DNA of 64,000 nucleotides from Leifsonia sp. Leaf264 (lineage in GTDB: Bacteria; Actinomycetota; Actinomycetes; Actinomycetales; Microbacteriaceae). Shown here piece by piece: positions 29,374-38,169 of the stretch (position 1 is its first letter; each line of letters starts with the position of its first letter). Location of the stretch: the NCBI RefSeq assembly GCF_001422325.1, contig NZ_LMMR01000004.1, forward strand, positions 655,899 through 719,898. The letters run 5' to 3'. Position numbers and translations under genes: made by a program. A model generated the notes under the pieces. It had not been told where the DNA came from. It worked only from the letters and a program-made list of their open reading frames with translations, and searched no databases.

Positions 29374-32055
29374 GTGTCAGACGCCGAAAAGCCTACCCTC
29401 CTCGTCATCGACGGCCACTCGCTGGCCTTCCGGGCCTTCTACGCCCTCCCCGTCGACAGCTTCCGCACCCGTGACGGGCAGCACACGAACGCCATCCACG
29501 GCTTCCTGTCGATGCTGCTCCTGCTCCTCCAGAATGAGAAGCCCACGCACATCGCCGTGGCGTTCGACATCTCGCGCGTCTCGTTCCGCACGCGGGAGTA
29601 CGCCGAGTACAAGGGAACGCGCGGCGAGACTCCGCCGGAGTTCATCGGTCAGATCCCGCTCCTGCAGGATGCCCTCGCCGCCATGAACATCGTCACCGTC
29701 GAGAAGGAGGACTACGAGGCCGACGACATCCTCGCCACCTTCGCGAAGCGGGGCGTCGAGGAGGGCTTCCGCGTGCTGCTGGTGTCCGGTGACCGTGACA
29801 CCATCCAGCTCGTGAACGACGACGTGACGCTGCTGTACCCGAACTCGCAGGGGGTCTCGCAGCTCAAGCGCTACGACCCGGCAGCGGTCGAGGAGCGCTA
29901 CGGCATCAGGCCGGAACAGTATCCGGAGGTCGCCGCCCTCGTCGGCGAGACGAGCGACAACCTTCCCGGCATCCCCAAGGTCGGCGAGAAGACGGCCGTC
30001 AAGTGGCTCGGCCTCTACGGCTCCCTGCAGGGAATCCTCGACAACGCCGATGACATCAAGGGCGTCGTCGGCCAGAACCTGCGCGACAACCGCGAGAACG
30101 CCGTGCGCAACCGCCGTCTCAACCGGCTCGTCGACGACGTCGAGCTGCCTGTCGGCCCGAACGACCTCACCCGCCAGAAGATGAACGAGGAGGCCGTGCG
30201 CGAGATCTTCGGTCGTCTCGAGTTCCGCACCCTGCTCGACCGGGTCTACAAGCTCGAGGGCAGCGGTACCACCAGCGGCGCTGAGGGCGCCGCCGAGATC
30301 GCAGCGGCCGCCCCGGGCGTTCCGCCCACCCCGAAGCCGCGACTCCTCCTCGACGAGGAGCTGCGGGCCTGGTTCGAGAACGCCACCGCGGCGAACCCCG
30401 ACGGCCTCGGCCTCACGGTCGAGACCCTCGACGGCAAGGTCATCGGCTTCGGCGTCGCGAGCGCCACCGAGGTGCTCGACATCCCGTGGCAGGCCGGCCG
30501 TGCCGACTACCTGCCGTTCGAGACCTGGCTTGCCAGCGATTCCCCCAAGATCCTCACCGATGCGAAACCGCAGCTGAAGGCGCTCAAGCGCAGCGACCTC
30601 GCCTTCGGCGGCCTTCGCACCGACAACCTCGTCGCCGGCTGGCTGCTGCGGCCGAGTCTGCAGGAGAAGAACCTCGCGCAGCTCGTGCAGCGTTACCTGC
30701 ACGAGGTGATGCCCGAGGCCGATGCCAACCAGCTCGTCCCCGATGACTCCGTGGTCGCCGGGCCGCCCATCCAGGCCTGGTACACGCTGCGGGTCGCCCC
30801 GGTCATCCTCGGAGAGCTCTCCGACGGCTCGCGCAGCGTGCTCGTCGACATCGAGATCCCCGTGCTCCTCGCTCTCGTCGACATGGAGCTGCGCGGCGTC
30901 ACGGTCAGCCACGAGCAGCTCTCCGCGCTGTCGGGCGAGCTCGGCGAGAAGGCCGCCGGCCTCGCGGCATCCGCCTACGCGGAGATCGGCCGCGAGGTGA
31001 ACCTGGGTTCGCCCAAGCAGCTCCAGGACGTGCTGTTCGACCAGCTGGGCATGCCGAAGACCCGCGCCAACAAGACCGGGTACTCGACGGATGCCGGTGC
31101 CCTGGCCGACCTGCAGGAGTCGAATCCGCACCCGTTCCTCGACCTGCTTCTGCAGCACCGCGATGCCACGAAGCTCCGTCAGATCGTCGAGACCCTCGAC
31201 AAGGCCATCGACACCACCGGACGCATCCACACCACCTACGTGCAGGTGGGCTCGGCCACTGGACGCATCTCCTCGAACGACCCCAACCTGCAGAACATCC
31301 CCGTGCGCACCGAGGAGGGCCGTCGCATCCGTGCAGCCTTCCAGTCGGGCGCCGGATACGAGACGCTGCTCACCGCCGACTACTCGCAGATCGAGATGCG
31401 CATCATGGCGCACCTCTCCGGCGACCCCGGGCTCATCGAGGCGTTCAACTCCGGCGAGGACCTGCACCGTTTCGTCGGCGCCCGCATCTTCGGGGTGGAG
31501 CCCGAAGACGTCACGGCCCTGCAGCGCACCAAGGTCAAGGCGATGTCGTACGGCCTCGCCTACGGGCTCAGCGCCTTCGGCCTGTCGAAGCAGCTCCGCA
31601 TCGACACCGCCCAGGCCAAGCAGCTGATGGGTGACTACTTCGAGCGTTTCGGCGCCGTGCGGGCGTACCTCCGCCAGGTCGTCGAACAGGCCAAGGTCGA
31701 CGGCTACACCGAGACGATCTTCGGCCGTCGGCGACCCTTCCCCGAACTGGCCAGCCCGAACCGCGTGCTGCGCGAGGGCGCAGAGCGTGCGGCGCTCAAC
31801 TCGCCGATCCAGGGCTCGGCCGCCGACATCATCAAGATCGCGATGATCGGCATCGAACAGGACGTCACAGAAGCCGAGCTCGGTTCGCGGATGCTGCTCC
31901 AGGTGCACGACGAGCTCATCTTCGAGGTCGTCGAGGGGGAGTGGGACCGCCTCGAGGAGATCGTGCGCCGACGCATGGCCGGTGCGGCAGACCTGCTCGT
32001 TCCGCTCGAGGTACAGGTCGGCCGGGGCGACGACTGGGACTCCGCGGCCCACTGA
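29374..32055 (+). CDS. polA: DNA polymerase I
   Basis: Gap filling in repair and removal of Okazaki primers. 893 aa. The N-terminal 5'-nuclease domain has DGHSLAFRAFYALP, DYEADDILATFAKRG, SGDRDTIQLV and ETSDNLPGIPKVGEKTA. The middle exonuclease-like domain lacks the acidic DxE residues (LTVETLDGKVIGFG), so no proofreading is expected, as in other actinobacterial Pol I. Polymerase motifs: TGRISSNDPNLQNIP, motif A TADYSQIEMRIMAH, motif B RTKVKAMSYGLAYG and motif C QVHDELIFEV. GTG start supported by the leaderless promoter. Confidence 0.97.
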   Translation: MSDAEKPTLLVIDGHSLAFRAFYALPVDSFRTRDGQHTNAIHGFLSMLLLLLQNEKPTHIAVAFDISRVSFRTREYAEYKGTRGETPPEFIGQIPLLQDALAAMNIVTVEKEDYEADDILATFAKRGVEEGFRVLLVSGDRDTIQLVNDDVTLLYPNSQGVSQLKRYDPAAVEERYGIRPEQYPEVAALVGETSDNLPGIPKVGEKTAVKWLGLYGSLQGILDNADDIKGVVGQNLRDNRENAVRNRRLNRLVDDVELPVGPNDLTRQKMNEEAVREIFGRLEFRTLLDRVYKLEGSGTTSGAEGAAEIAAAAPGVPPTPKPRLLLDEELRAWFENATAANPDGLGLTVETLDGKVIGFGVASATEVLDIPWQAGRADYLPFETWLASDSPKILTDAKPQLKALKRSDLAFGGLRTDNLVAGWLLRPSLQEKNLAQLVQRYLHEVMPEADANQLVPDDSVVAGPPIQAWYTLRVAPVILGELSDGSRSVLVDIEIPVLLALVDMELRGVTVSHEQLSALSGELGEKAAGLAASAYAEIGREVNLGSPKQLQDVLFDQLGMPKTRANKTGYSTDAGALADLQESNPHPFLDLLLQHRDATKLRQIVETLDKAIDTTGRIHTTYVQVGSATGRISSNDPNLQNIPVRTEEGRRIRAAFQSGAGYETLLTADYSQIEMRIMAHLSGDPGLIEAFNSGEDLHRFVGARIFGVEPEDVTALQRTKVKAMSYGLAYGLSAFGLSKQLRIDTAQAKQLMGDYFERFGAVRAYLRQVVEQAKVDGYTETIFGRRRPFPELASPNRVLREGAERAALNSPIQGSAADIIKIAMIGIEQDVTEAELGSRMLLQVHDELIFEVVEGEWDRLEEIVRRRMAGAADLLVPLEVQVGRGDDWDSAAH

Positions 32056-32182
32056 TCACGGGTGGGTCCGGGCCTCGGCCCCTGCGCCGCAGGTGGTGGC
32101 AGCAGTTGCACGCGCTGGGCGACCCTGCGCATGTGCCTGCGCGTGCCTGTGCCTGCGCGTGCGCGCCGGAGGCTCCAGCCCA

Positions 32183-32188
32183 TAGGCT
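32183..32188 (+). promoter_or_regulatory. Leaderless -10 box of the DUF885 gene
   Basis: TAGGCT, then 6 bases, then the ATG at 32195. The preceding stretch 32120-32170 is a low-complexity run of TGCGC and GTGCCT words. Confidence 0.5.
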
Positions 32189-32194
32189 CGAAGA

Positions 32195-33871
32195 ATGACG
32201 GCTGACTCCCTGCGCACCCCTACTGCCATCGACCGCATCGCCGAGGACTGGGTCGACACCCTGGTCGAACTCGAGCCGACCCTCGGTACGTACATCGGGC
32301 GAACCGAGGTCAACGACCGCTTCGCCGATCTGTCTCCCGCCGGCCGCGACGCCGTCGTGGGCGCCGGCCGCGAGGTGCTCGCCGCGCTGGAGGCCGCCAC
32401 TCCGGCCGACGACGTCGACGAGGTCACCCAGGCCGATCTCTCGAGCGAGCTGCGCCTCGCGATCGAGAGCCACGATGCCGGGCTGCACCTGCGCGACCTC
32501 AACGTGATCGCCAGTCCCGTGCAGGACCTGCGCGACGCCTTCGACCTGATGCCGACTGACACCGTGGAGGACTGGGAGATCGTCGACAAGCGCCTCGGCG
32601 CGCTTCCGGCCGCCCTCGACGGCTACATCGAGACGCTTCGTCAGGGCATCCGCGAGGGCGTGACGCCAGCGAAGCGCCAGGTGCGAGAGGTACTGACGCA
32701 GGCCCGCAAGCTGGCGGCGAACGACGGCTTCTTCTCCACCTTCGTCGCCGATGCGGAGCTCGCCGACGGCGACCTGCCTGCCTCGCTGGCCAAGCAGCTG
32801 TCGGCCTGTGCCGGCGCGTCGGCGACGGCCTATGCCGAGCTGGCCGAGTTCCTCGCCAACGAGCTCGAGCCGGCGGCCACGGATCGCGACGCCGTCGGAC
32901 GTGACATCTACGCCCTCCAGTCCCGGCACTTCCTCGGTGCCACCATCGACCTCGACGAGACCTACGAGTGGGGGATCGAGGAGCTGGCCCGCATGGTGGC
33001 CGAGCAGGAGTCGATCGCCCGCGAGATCAAGCCCGGGGCATCCGTTCACGAGGCCATCGAATTCCTGGACGGCGACCCCGCCCGCAAGCTGCACGGCACC
33101 GAGGCGCTGCAGCGCTGGATGCAGGAGACCAGCGACAGGGCTGTGGCCGAGCTCGGGGCAACGCACTTCGACATCCCCGAGGAGATCCGCACCCTCGAGT
33201 GCATGATCGCGCCCACTCAGGAGGGCGGCATCTACTACACGGGCCCCACCGATGACTTCTCGCGCCCCGGTCGCATGTGGTGGTCGGTTCCGGTCGGAGT
33301 CACCGAGTTCGACACCTGGCGCGAGCTCACCACCGTGTACCACGAGGGTGTGCCCGGCCATCACCTGCAGATCGGCCAGGCCGTGTACAACCGCGCCAAG
33401 CTCAACACCTGGCGCCGCCAGCTCGCCGGCACCTCGGGCCACGCCGAGGGGTGGGCGCTCTACGCCGAACGCCTCATGGAGCAGCTCGGCTACCTCGACG
33501 ACCCGGCCGACCGTCTGGGCATGCTCGACGGCCAGCGGATGCGGGCCGCGCGCGTCGTGCTCGACATCGGCGTGCACCTCGAGAAGCAGCGCCCCGACGG
33601 TCAGGGCGTGTGGACGGCCGAGTACGCCCTCGAGTTCATGCGCGCCAACGTCAACATGAGTGACGAGTTCATCCGCTTCGAGGTCAACCGCTACCTCGGT
33701 TGGCCGGGCCAGGCGCCGTCCTACAAGGTGGGCCAGCGCATCTGGGAGCAGCTGCGTGACGACGCAGCGGCGCGCGAGGGCTCGGCATTCTCCATCAAGG
33801 AGTTCCACCGCCGTGCGCTCGACCTCGGCGGCGTCGGCCTCGACACCCTGCGCTCCAGCCTGCTCGGCTGA
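32195..33871 (+). CDS. DUF885 family protein, probable zinc peptidase
   Basis: 558 aa, normal for the DUF885 family. The key segment YHEGVPGHHLQIG at about residues 381-393 resembles a HExxH-type metal site spread as HEGxPGHH. A further glutamate lies in SGHAEGWALYAERL about 35 residues on. These are typical of this peptidase-like family. No signal peptide is visible, so it is probably cytosolic. Substrate unknown. It has its own promoter. The DUF4166 gene begins 2 bases after its stop and may be cotranscribed. Confidence 0.82.
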   Translation: MTADSLRTPTAIDRIAEDWVDTLVELEPTLGTYIGRTEVNDRFADLSPAGRDAVVGAGREVLAALEAATPADDVDEVTQADLSSELRLAIESHDAGLHLRDLNVIASPVQDLRDAFDLMPTDTVEDWEIVDKRLGALPAALDGYIETLRQGIREGVTPAKRQVREVLTQARKLAANDGFFSTFVADAELADGDLPASLAKQLSACAGASATAYAELAEFLANELEPAATDRDAVGRDIYALQSRHFLGATIDLDETYEWGIEELARMVAEQESIAREIKPGASVHEAIEFLDGDPARKLHGTEALQRWMQETSDRAVAELGATHFDIPEEIRTLECMIAPTQEGGIYYTGPTDDFSRPGRMWWSVPVGVTEFDTWRELTTVYHEGVPGHHLQIGQAVYNRAKLNTWRRQLAGTSGHAEGWALYAERLMEQLGYLDDPADRLGMLDGQRMRAARVVLDIGVHLEKQRPDGQGVWTAEYALEFMRANVNMSDEFIRFEVNRYLGWPGQAPSYKVGQRIWEQLRDDAAAREGSAFSIKEFHRRALDLGGVGLDTLRSSLLG

Positions 33872-33873
33872 GC

Positions 33874-34512
33874 GTGGGCCATCCGCTCTCCCCGTACGAG
33901 CGCGCGCTCGGCGATGCGGTCGAGTCGCTTCACCCGCGGCTCCGGGCGTACTTCGCGGCCGTGCCGGTCGGTCGCGTCGGTCGGGGCGCCGGCGTGTTCG
34001 ACGTCGTCGGCACCCCGCGCCGTTGGACATGGCCGGTGCTCGCACTGCTGGGCCGCTCCGGCGTCGTGTTCCCGGTCTGGGAGCGTGACGTCGCGTTCAC
34101 GGTCGAGAACCGTGCCACAGCGACAGGCGCCATCACCGCCCGGCGCACCTTCGAGCTCGCAGAGTGCGCTCGCACCATGGTCGATCGGGTCGCCTTCACC
34201 CCGATCGGTATCGTCGATGAACTCGGCGGCGGGCGGCTGGGAGGACCGGTGCGAGCGGCTTTCGATGTCGACGTCAGCGACGGCGCCCTCGTCCTGCAGT
34301 CGACGCGGGTGGGCGTGCGGCTGGCCGGCCTGCGGATCGAGCTGCCGCGATGCATCGCTCCCAGCGTCCGACTGGTCGAGAGCTTCGACGACGCCAGTGA
34401 GCGGCAACGGGTCGCGGTGACGATCGACCTGCCTGTCATCGGGCGGGTGTACGAGTACTCGGGCTCGTTCCGATACGGCATCCTGAAGGACTCCGACGAG
34501 GGGGAGAGATGA
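33874..34512 (+). CDS. DUF4166 domain protein
   Basis: 212 aa. The pattern SPYERALGDAVESLHPRLRAYF, the G-rich segment GVFDVVG, and the late GGRLGG, LRIELPRCIAPS and YEYSG motifs match what I know of DUF4166, a family of unknown function often fused or adjacent to a nucleoside-sugar epimerase. Here the neighbour at 34509 is exactly such an epimerase, overlapping by four bases. The two products probably act together, perhaps in lipid or cofactor metabolism; this is inference. GTG start, 2 bases after the DUF885 stop. Confidence 0.7.
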   Translation: MGHPLSPYERALGDAVESLHPRLRAYFAAVPVGRVGRGAGVFDVVGTPRRWTWPVLALLGRSGVVFPVWERDVAFTVENRATATGAITARRTFELAECARTMVDRVAFTPIGIVDELGGGRLGGPVRAAFDVDVSDGALVLQSTRVGVRLAGLRIELPRCIAPSVRLVESFDDASERQRVAVTIDLPVIGRVYEYSGSFRYGILKDSDEGER

Positions 34513-35486
34513 GCACGACTGTCGTCATCGCGGGGGCATCCGGCTTCATAGGCCGGTTCCTCATAGCGCGCTATGAGGCTGCCGGGTGGGTGGTCCGCAC
34601 GATCGGGCGGTCCGGTGCCGACGCACGCTGGGGCGACACCGCCGCCATCTCGGCTCTGCTCGACGGCTCCGCGCTGTTGATCAACCTGGCGGGCAAGAGC
34701 GTCAACTGCAGGTACACGGATGCGAACCGGGCCGAGATCCTCAGGTCCAGGCTCGAGACCACGGCCGAACTGCGCCGGGCCGTCGCCGCATGCAGCTCAC
34801 CGCCGGCGCTCTGGGTGAACTCCTCGACAGCGACGATCTACCGGCACGCCGAGGACCGCCCGATGACCGAGAGCACGGGCGAGCTCGGTTCGGGCTTCTC
34901 GGTCTCCGTGGCGAAGGCATGGGAGGCCGAGTTGTTCGCCGAGGAGCTGCCGGCGACCCGCCGGGTCGCGCTCCGCATGGCGATAGTGCTGGGCGACGGC
35001 AGCGTGATGCCGCCGCTCATCCGTCTGGCGCGCTTCGGTCTCGGCGGACCACAGGTCGACGGTCGCTGGTTCTCGACGCGTGCCCGGCGGGCGAACGGCA
35101 CGCAGCATGAGTTCCGCGCACGCGGGGGCGCGCAGAAGTTCAGCTGGATCCACATCGCCGACGTCGCAGGCGCGATCGACTTCCTGGTCGAACACCCGGA
35201 GATCGACGGGGTCGTGAACGTCAGCGCACCACATCCCTCCGACAATCGCACCTTCATGAAGACGCTGCGCCGCGTGATCGGCGTCAGGGTCGCCCTGCCC
35301 GCGTACAGGTGGATGCTCGAGGTCGGTTCCGCCGTCATCCGCACCGAGACGGAACTGGTGTTGAAGAGCCGGTGGGTCGTGCCGGAGCGTCTGACCAGGG
35401 CCGGCTACACCTTCGCGTACCCCGAGCTCGAGCCGGCCCTGCGCGACATCCTGCTCCCGCGTGATGCCGCATCCGGCAAGCAGTGA
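34509..35486 (+). CDS. NAD-dependent epimerase, TIGR01777/DUF1731 type
   Basis: 325 aa. N-terminal nucleotide-binding motif GASGFIGRFLI at residues 9-19; LINLAGKSVNCRYTDANRAEIL and LWVNSSTATIYRHA follow, which are hallmarks of this subgroup. The C-terminal DUF1731 extension is RWVVPERLTRAGYTFAYPELEPAL. E. coli YfcH is a relative; the substrate is unknown. The ATG overlaps the DUF4166 stop (ATGA), which indicates coupled translation. Confidence 0.83.
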   Translation: MSTTVVIAGASGFIGRFLIARYEAAGWVVRTIGRSGADARWGDTAAISALLDGSALLINLAGKSVNCRYTDANRAEILRSRLETTAELRRAVAACSSPPALWVNSSTATIYRHAEDRPMTESTGELGSGFSVSVAKAWEAELFAEELPATRRVALRMAIVLGDGSVMPPLIRLARFGLGGPQVDGRWFSTRARRANGTQHEFRARGGAQKFSWIHIADVAGAIDFLVEHPEIDGVVNVSAPHPSDNRTFMKTLRRVIGVRVALPAYRWMLEVGSAVIRTETELVLKSRWVVPERLTRAGYTFAYPELEPALRDILLPRDAASGKQ

Positions 35487-35514
35487 CTTGATGTCCAGGG
35501 AGCGCTCAGGTGGT

Positions 35515-35544
35515 TTGCGATCGACCCCGCGAAACAGGTAGTCT
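35515..35544 (+). promoter_or_regulatory. rpsA promoter
   Basis: -35 TTGCGA (35515-35520), an 18-base spacer, -10 TAGTCT (35539-35544). The RNA would start near 35551, giving a leader of about 100 bases. Confidence 0.6.
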
Positions 35545-35547
35545 GGA

Positions 35548-35565
35548 ATGTCACATTTGTGACAT
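35548..35565. promoter_or_regulatory. Palindrome at the rpsA transcription start
   Basis: ATGTCACA and TGTGACAT are perfect 8-base arms around a TT centre. The palindrome covers the predicted start of transcription. It could be an operator or a stabilising hairpin at the RNA 5' end. The half-sites are in the opposite order to a Crp/GlxR site. Confidence 0.55.
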
Positions 35566-35649
35566 CTATCCGCACGCCTCTCGCGGAACCAACTCTGAAG
35601 CAACATCCTGCGAGCGGCCTGATCCTGTCCGTACTGGAGCAACTACTAC

Positions 35650-37098
35650 ATGACAACCGCAACGACCGAGAAGGCAACCAAGCAGGTCGCTATCAACGAC
35701 ATCGGCTCCGCCGAAGACTTTCTTGCCGCGGTCGAGAAGACACTGAAGTTCTTCAATGATGGAGACCTCATCGAGGGCACCGTCGTGAAGATCGACCGCG
35801 ACGAGGTCCTCCTCGACGTCGGGTACAAGACCGAGGGTGTCATCCCCTCGCGCGAGCTTTCCATCAAGCACGATGTCGACCCCTCAGAGGTCGTCAACGT
35901 CGGCGACACCGTCGAGGCCCTCGTTCTCCAGAAGGAGGACAAGGAAGGCCGGCTCATCCTGTCGAAGAAGCGTGCTCAGTACGAGCGTGCGTGGGGCGAC
36001 GTCGAGAAGATCAAGGAGGCCGACGGTGTCGTCACTGGTTCGGTCATCGAGGTCGTCAAGGGTGGACTCATCGTCGACATCGGACTCCGTGGATTCCTCC
36101 CGGCATCGCTCATCGAGCTTCGCCGCGTGCGCGACCTCACGCCGTACCTCGGCCAGGAGATCGAGGCCAAGATCCTCGAGCTCGACAAGAACCGCAACAA
36201 CGTGGTCCTGTCGCGCCGTGCCCTGCTCGAGCAGACGCAGTCCGAGAGCCGCACCACCTTCCTGAACAACCTCCACAAGGGCCAGGTCCGCAAGGGCGTC
36301 GTCTCGTCGATCGTCAACTTCGGTGCGTTCGTCGACCTCGGCGGCGTCGACGGTCTCGTCCACGTCTCCGAGCTCAGCTGGAAGCACATCGAGCACGCCA
36401 GCGAGGTCGTCGAGGTCGGTCAGGAAGTCACCGTCGAGATCCTCGAGGTCGACCTCGAGCGCGAGCGCGTGTCGCTCTCGCTCAAGGCCACCCAGGAGGA
36501 CCCGTGGCAGGTGTTCGCCCGTACCCACGCGATCGGTCAGGTCGCTCCGGGTAAGGTCACCAAGCTCGTTCCGTTCGGTGCGTTCGTTCGCGTCGCCGAC
36601 GGCATCGAGGGCCTCGTGCACATCTCCGAGCTGTCGGGCAAGCACGTCGAGCTCGCCGAGCAGGTCGTGTCCGTCGGCGAAGAGGTCTTCGTCAAGGTCA
36701 TCGACATCGACCTCGAGCGTCGCCGCATCTCGCTGAGCCTCAAGCAGGCCAACGAGGGTGTCGACCCCGAGGGCACCGAGTTCGACCCGGCGCTCTACGG
36801 AATGCTCACCGAGTACGACGACGAGGGCAACTACAAGTACCCCGAGGGCTTCGACCCGGAGACCAACGACTGGCGCGAGGGCTTCGAGACCCAGCGCGAG
36901 AAGTGGGAGCAGGAGTACGCAGCTGCCCAGGCTCGCTGGGAGGCTCACAAGAAGCAGGTCGCCACGGCCAACGACGAGATCGCCGCGGCTCCTGCCGCTG
37001 CAGGTTCCTCGTTCTCGAGCGAGTCGGCTTCCGCCGGTACGCTCGCTGACGACGAGTCGCTCGCCGCGCTTCGCGAGAAGCTCTCGAGCAACAACTAA
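35650..37098 (+). CDS. rpsA: 30S ribosomal protein S1
   Basis: RNA-binding ribosomal protein that helps mRNA docking. 482 aa with four S1 domains at about residues 36-107, 122-189, 208-278 and 293-363; the third and fourth have the strongest signatures (GVVSSIVNFGAFVDLGGVDG, GKVTKLVPFGAFVRVADGIEG). The C-terminal 115 residues are acidic and disordered, as in mycobacterial S1, which also has four domains rather than six. It lies between polA and coaE as in M. tuberculosis. A strong terminator follows. Confidence 0.96.
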   Translation: MTTATTEKATKQVAINDIGSAEDFLAAVEKTLKFFNDGDLIEGTVVKIDRDEVLLDVGYKTEGVIPSRELSIKHDVDPSEVVNVGDTVEALVLQKEDKEGRLILSKKRAQYERAWGDVEKIKEADGVVTGSVIEVVKGGLIVDIGLRGFLPASLIELRRVRDLTPYLGQEIEAKILELDKNRNNVVLSRRALLEQTQSESRTTFLNNLHKGQVRKGVVSSIVNFGAFVDLGGVDGLVHVSELSWKHIEHASEVVEVGQEVTVEILEVDLERERVSLSLKATQEDPWQVFARTHAIGQVAPGKVTKLVPFGAFVRVADGIEGLVHISELSGKHVELAEQVVSVGEEVFVKVIDIDLERRRISLSLKQANEGVDPEGTEFDPALYGMLTEYDDEGNYKYPEGFDPETNDWREGFETQREKWEQEYAAAQARWEAHKKQVATANDEIAAAPAAAGSSFSSESASAGTLADDESLAALREKLSSNN

Positions 37099-37117
37099 GT
37101 CCGTCTGACGGATTGAG

Positions 37118-37143
37118 CGGCCGGGTCCTTCGGGACCCGGCCG
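37118..37143 (+). terminator. Rho-independent terminator of rpsA
   Basis: Perfect 11-base arms (CGGCCGGGTCC and its complement) around a TTCG tetraloop, followed by TTTCGTCGTC. This is the clearest intrinsic terminator in the window. Confidence 0.9.
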
Positions 37144-37293
37144 TTTCGTCGTCTCCGGGTGCGCGAAGCGTCCCGCTGACGCCCGGACTGGGGCGGCTCC
37201 GCAGCGTGTCGAGCGAGACTCAGGATGTTAGCGTGGCACGACCCTATCCGGCGGCCTCGTGGACGTCGCCCATGTGACCCGAGAGATGCGCCC

Positions 37294-38160
37294 GTGAAAC
37301 GCTGGATCATCGCAGCCGCTGTGGCCGTTGCTGCAGTCCTGGTGGCGAGCATCGCGATTCCCGGGGCGTGGGGAACCACGTACGCAGCGTGGAATGGCGC
37401 TGCGTCGGTCGCCGCGACGGTGTCCGCTGGCAGCTGGGCACCCGCTGCACCCGACCCCGCGCCCTCGAGTGGAGGCATCTCGTCGGGCACGCCGCAGACC
37501 GGCCTCACGACGGTCGACTTCTACGAACAGACGCCCACGAGTTTCTGTGTCAACTCCACCGTGACGACGACGTCGACGTCGCCGATCGAATGGCGCCTCA
37601 GGGTCGACACGAAAGCGATCCCGTTCAACGGTGCGGAGCCGAGCCAGGTCACGAACGCGGTCAAGATCTCGGGCCCTGACGCCAACGGCATCCTCTACTA
37701 CGGCGGCGTCCAGCAGTCCTGGGCGGGGCCCGCGTACGACGCCGTCAACCACAACACGCCGATCGTCGCCGGCCAGAGCACCACGATCAAGTTCTGCCGG
37801 TGGAGCGGGAACGCCAGCAGCGTCGTCGCCGCGGGGCCGACGACCTACAGCACCCAGTCCGTGCTCGCATCCGGTGCCACGCAGTACAACGCGTGCGTGC
37901 AGACGACGGTGACCGGCTACTCCACCTTCTACGTCGGTTTCGAGATCGCCTACGACTGGCAGCAGATCCTGAACTCGGCCACCGGGCTCGACCCCGCCGT
38001 GAAGGCTGCGCTCCTCGACAAGAAGGTCTCGAACTGGTCCTGGCAGGGATCCTGGTCGGTCGAGAACACCGGCTATCTCTACAAGGGACACGGAACCAAC
38101 GCGAATTCGAATGCCACGGTGAAGGCCGGGCAGACCCTCGTTGTCTCGAGCTGTGTCTAG
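37294..38160 (+). CDS. Secreted protein of unknown function
   Basis: 288 aa. The N terminus has a classical export signal: KR, a hydrophobic stretch at about residues 5-23, then a likely cleavage region near GAWGTTYAAW. The segment AAWNGAASVAATVSAGSWA loosely resembles SipW-type signal regions. The mature part is rich in Ser, Thr, Gly and Asn and has four cysteines (SFCVN, KFCRW, NACVQ, SSCV) that could form two disulfides. I recognise no domain. GTG start with GAGAG upstream. Its TAG stop forms part of the -10 box of the next gene. No anchor or sortase motif is seen. Confidence 0.6.
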   Translation: MKRWIIAAAVAVAAVLVASIAIPGAWGTTYAAWNGAASVAATVSAGSWAPAAPDPAPSSGGISSGTPQTGLTTVDFYEQTPTSFCVNSTVTTTSTSPIEWRLRVDTKAIPFNGAEPSQVTNAVKISGPDANGILYYGGVQQSWAGPAYDAVNHNTPIVAGQSTTIKFCRWSGNASSVVAAGPTTYSTQSVLASGATQYNACVQTTVTGYSTFYVGFEIAYDWQQILNSATGLDPAVKAALLDKKVSNWSWQGSWSVENTGYLYKGHGTNANSNATVKAGQTLVVSSCV

Positions 38161-38163
38161 TCT
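38158..38163 (+). promoter_or_regulatory. Leaderless -10 box of the methyltransferase gene
   Basis: TAGTCT, whose TAG is the stop codon of the preceding gene; then 6 bases and the ATG at 38170. Confidence 0.5.
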
Positions 38164-38169
38164 GAAGGG

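Noticed and set aside
29377..32052. Minus-strand frame of nearly 900 codons opposite polA, and similar giant frames opposite uvrA, uvrC and gltB
   Set aside because: They mirror real genes in GC-rich DNA, have low-complexity Arg/Gly/Val/Asp-rich translations and no ribosome sites.
29374..32055. Loss of the proofreading residues in PolA as a sign of gene decay
   Set aside because: Actinobacterial Pol I proteins normally lack the 3'-5' exonuclease residues; the nuclease and polymerase motifs are intact.
35548..35565. Crp/GlxR binding site at rpsA
   Set aside because: The consensus is TGTGA-N6-TCACA. Here the half-sites are in the opposite order with a two-base centre.
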